Assembly: GCA_018971455.1 (NCBI GenBank)
Contig: JAGXAV010000162.1
Location: forward strand, 1-5,823
Direction of reading: 5' to 3'
Length of the DNA: 5,823 nucleotides
DNA from: Rhodospirillales bacterium
Lineage (GTDB): Bacteria > Pseudomonadota > Alphaproteobacteria > Acetobacterales > Acetobacteraceae
Shown piece by piece: positions 5,542 to 5,823 of this stretch. Made by a program: the position numbers and the translations under genes. Position 1 is the first letter of the stretch, and each line of letters opens with the position of its first letter. The notes beneath the pieces were generated by a model, which was not told the DNA's origin, searched no databases, and saw only the letters and a list, made by a program, of their open reading frames with translations.

Positions 5542-5823
5542 CGGGGCTGCTGGCCGGCAAATCCGCCCTGGTCACCGGCGCCGCGTCCGGCATCGGGCGG
5601 GCCACCGCCCTGCTGATGGTGCGCGAGGGCGCGCGCGTGCTGCTGGCCGACCGCGCGGGCAGCGATCTCGACGGCGTCCTGGCCCAGATCAACGCCGCCG
5701 GCGGGCAGGCCGTGGCGAGCGTGACCGACGTGACGCGCGAGGACGAGGTGGCGGCCATGCTCGCCCGTGCCGTGGCCGCCTTCGGCCGGCTCGACTGCGC
5801 CTTCAACAATGCCGGCATCGCGC
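5538..5823 (+). CDS. Short-chain dehydrogenase/reductase (SDR), 5' part only
   Basis: The ATG at 5538 overlaps the hydrolase stop (ATGA) and the frame stays open for 95 codons to the window edge, so the protein is partial (classical SDRs have about 250 residues). Visible are the Rossmann cofactor motif TGAASGIG (13-20), an acidic Asp38 in LLADR at the end of the second strand, Asp64-Val65 in SVTDVT (61-66) and the NNAG motif (90-93). Asp38 suggests NAD(H) over NADP(H), as known for classical SDRs with an acidic residue there. The catalytic Ser-Tyr-Lys lies beyond the window and cannot be checked. It likely oxidises a hydroxyl or reduces a carbonyl in the same pathway as the aldolase and hydrolase. 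Confidence 0.92.
   Translation, partial: MTGLLAGKSALVTGAASGIGRATALLMVREGARVLLADRAGSDLDGVLAQINAAGGQAVASVTDVTREDEVAAMLARAVAAFGRLDCAFNNAGIA

Overview
The window is a compact, very GC-rich stretch (roughly 70% G+C by eye, with strong G/C preference at third codon positions). Every gene I can support lies on the + strand. Base composition, Shine-Dalgarno-type starts, ATGA start/stop overlaps and family content (YcgN-type cysteine-cluster protein, SYLF protein, HSL-type hydrolase, SDR) fit a proteobacterium. An alphaproteobacterium is most likely, but I cannot name a genus. I see no insertion sequence, CRISPR array, tRNA or rRNA, phage gene, or composition break.

Layout. Positions 1-185 hold no confident gene. 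There is a possible 7-codon tail of an upstream gene, a short inverted repeat, a GC-rich hairpin, and a possible 23-codon ORF (118-189) that overlaps the next start by GTGA. Positions 186-2375 form a likely operon: an ABC ATPase (186-932), an ABC-2-type permease (929-1735, ATGA overlap) and a histidine phosphatase (1746-2375), whose strong Shine-Dalgarno overlaps the permease stop. A 94-base gap with a possible -35 element leads to a secreted or periplasmic SYLF-domain protein (2470-3150). The 33-base gap after it can fold into a stem-loop, followed by a YcgN-family cysteine-cluster protein (3184-3687). Its stop overlaps the start of a DHDPS/NAL-superfamily aldolase or lyase (3684-4598). After 7 bases comes an HSL-type alpha/beta hydrolase (4606-5541), which overlaps by ATGA the start of a short-chain dehydrogenase that runs off the window end (5538-5823).

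How the genes may work together. The ATPase and permease make one membrane transporter, probably an exporter; the phosphatase is co-translated but its substrate is not evident. The aldolase, hydrolase and dehydrogenase look like a small catabolic cassette: cleave an ester or lactone, oxidise or reduce an alcohol/carbonyl, and split or join a 2-oxo acid. The aldolase keeps the Schiff-base Lys and catalytic Tyr but has Gln where lysine-pathway DapA has its substrate-binding Arg, so lysine biosynthesis is unlikely. The substrate is unknown. I found no convincing new biological system; the points most worth a second look are the substrate of this cassette, the ABC ATPase without the usual Q-loop Gln, and the two structured leader/intergenic regions.
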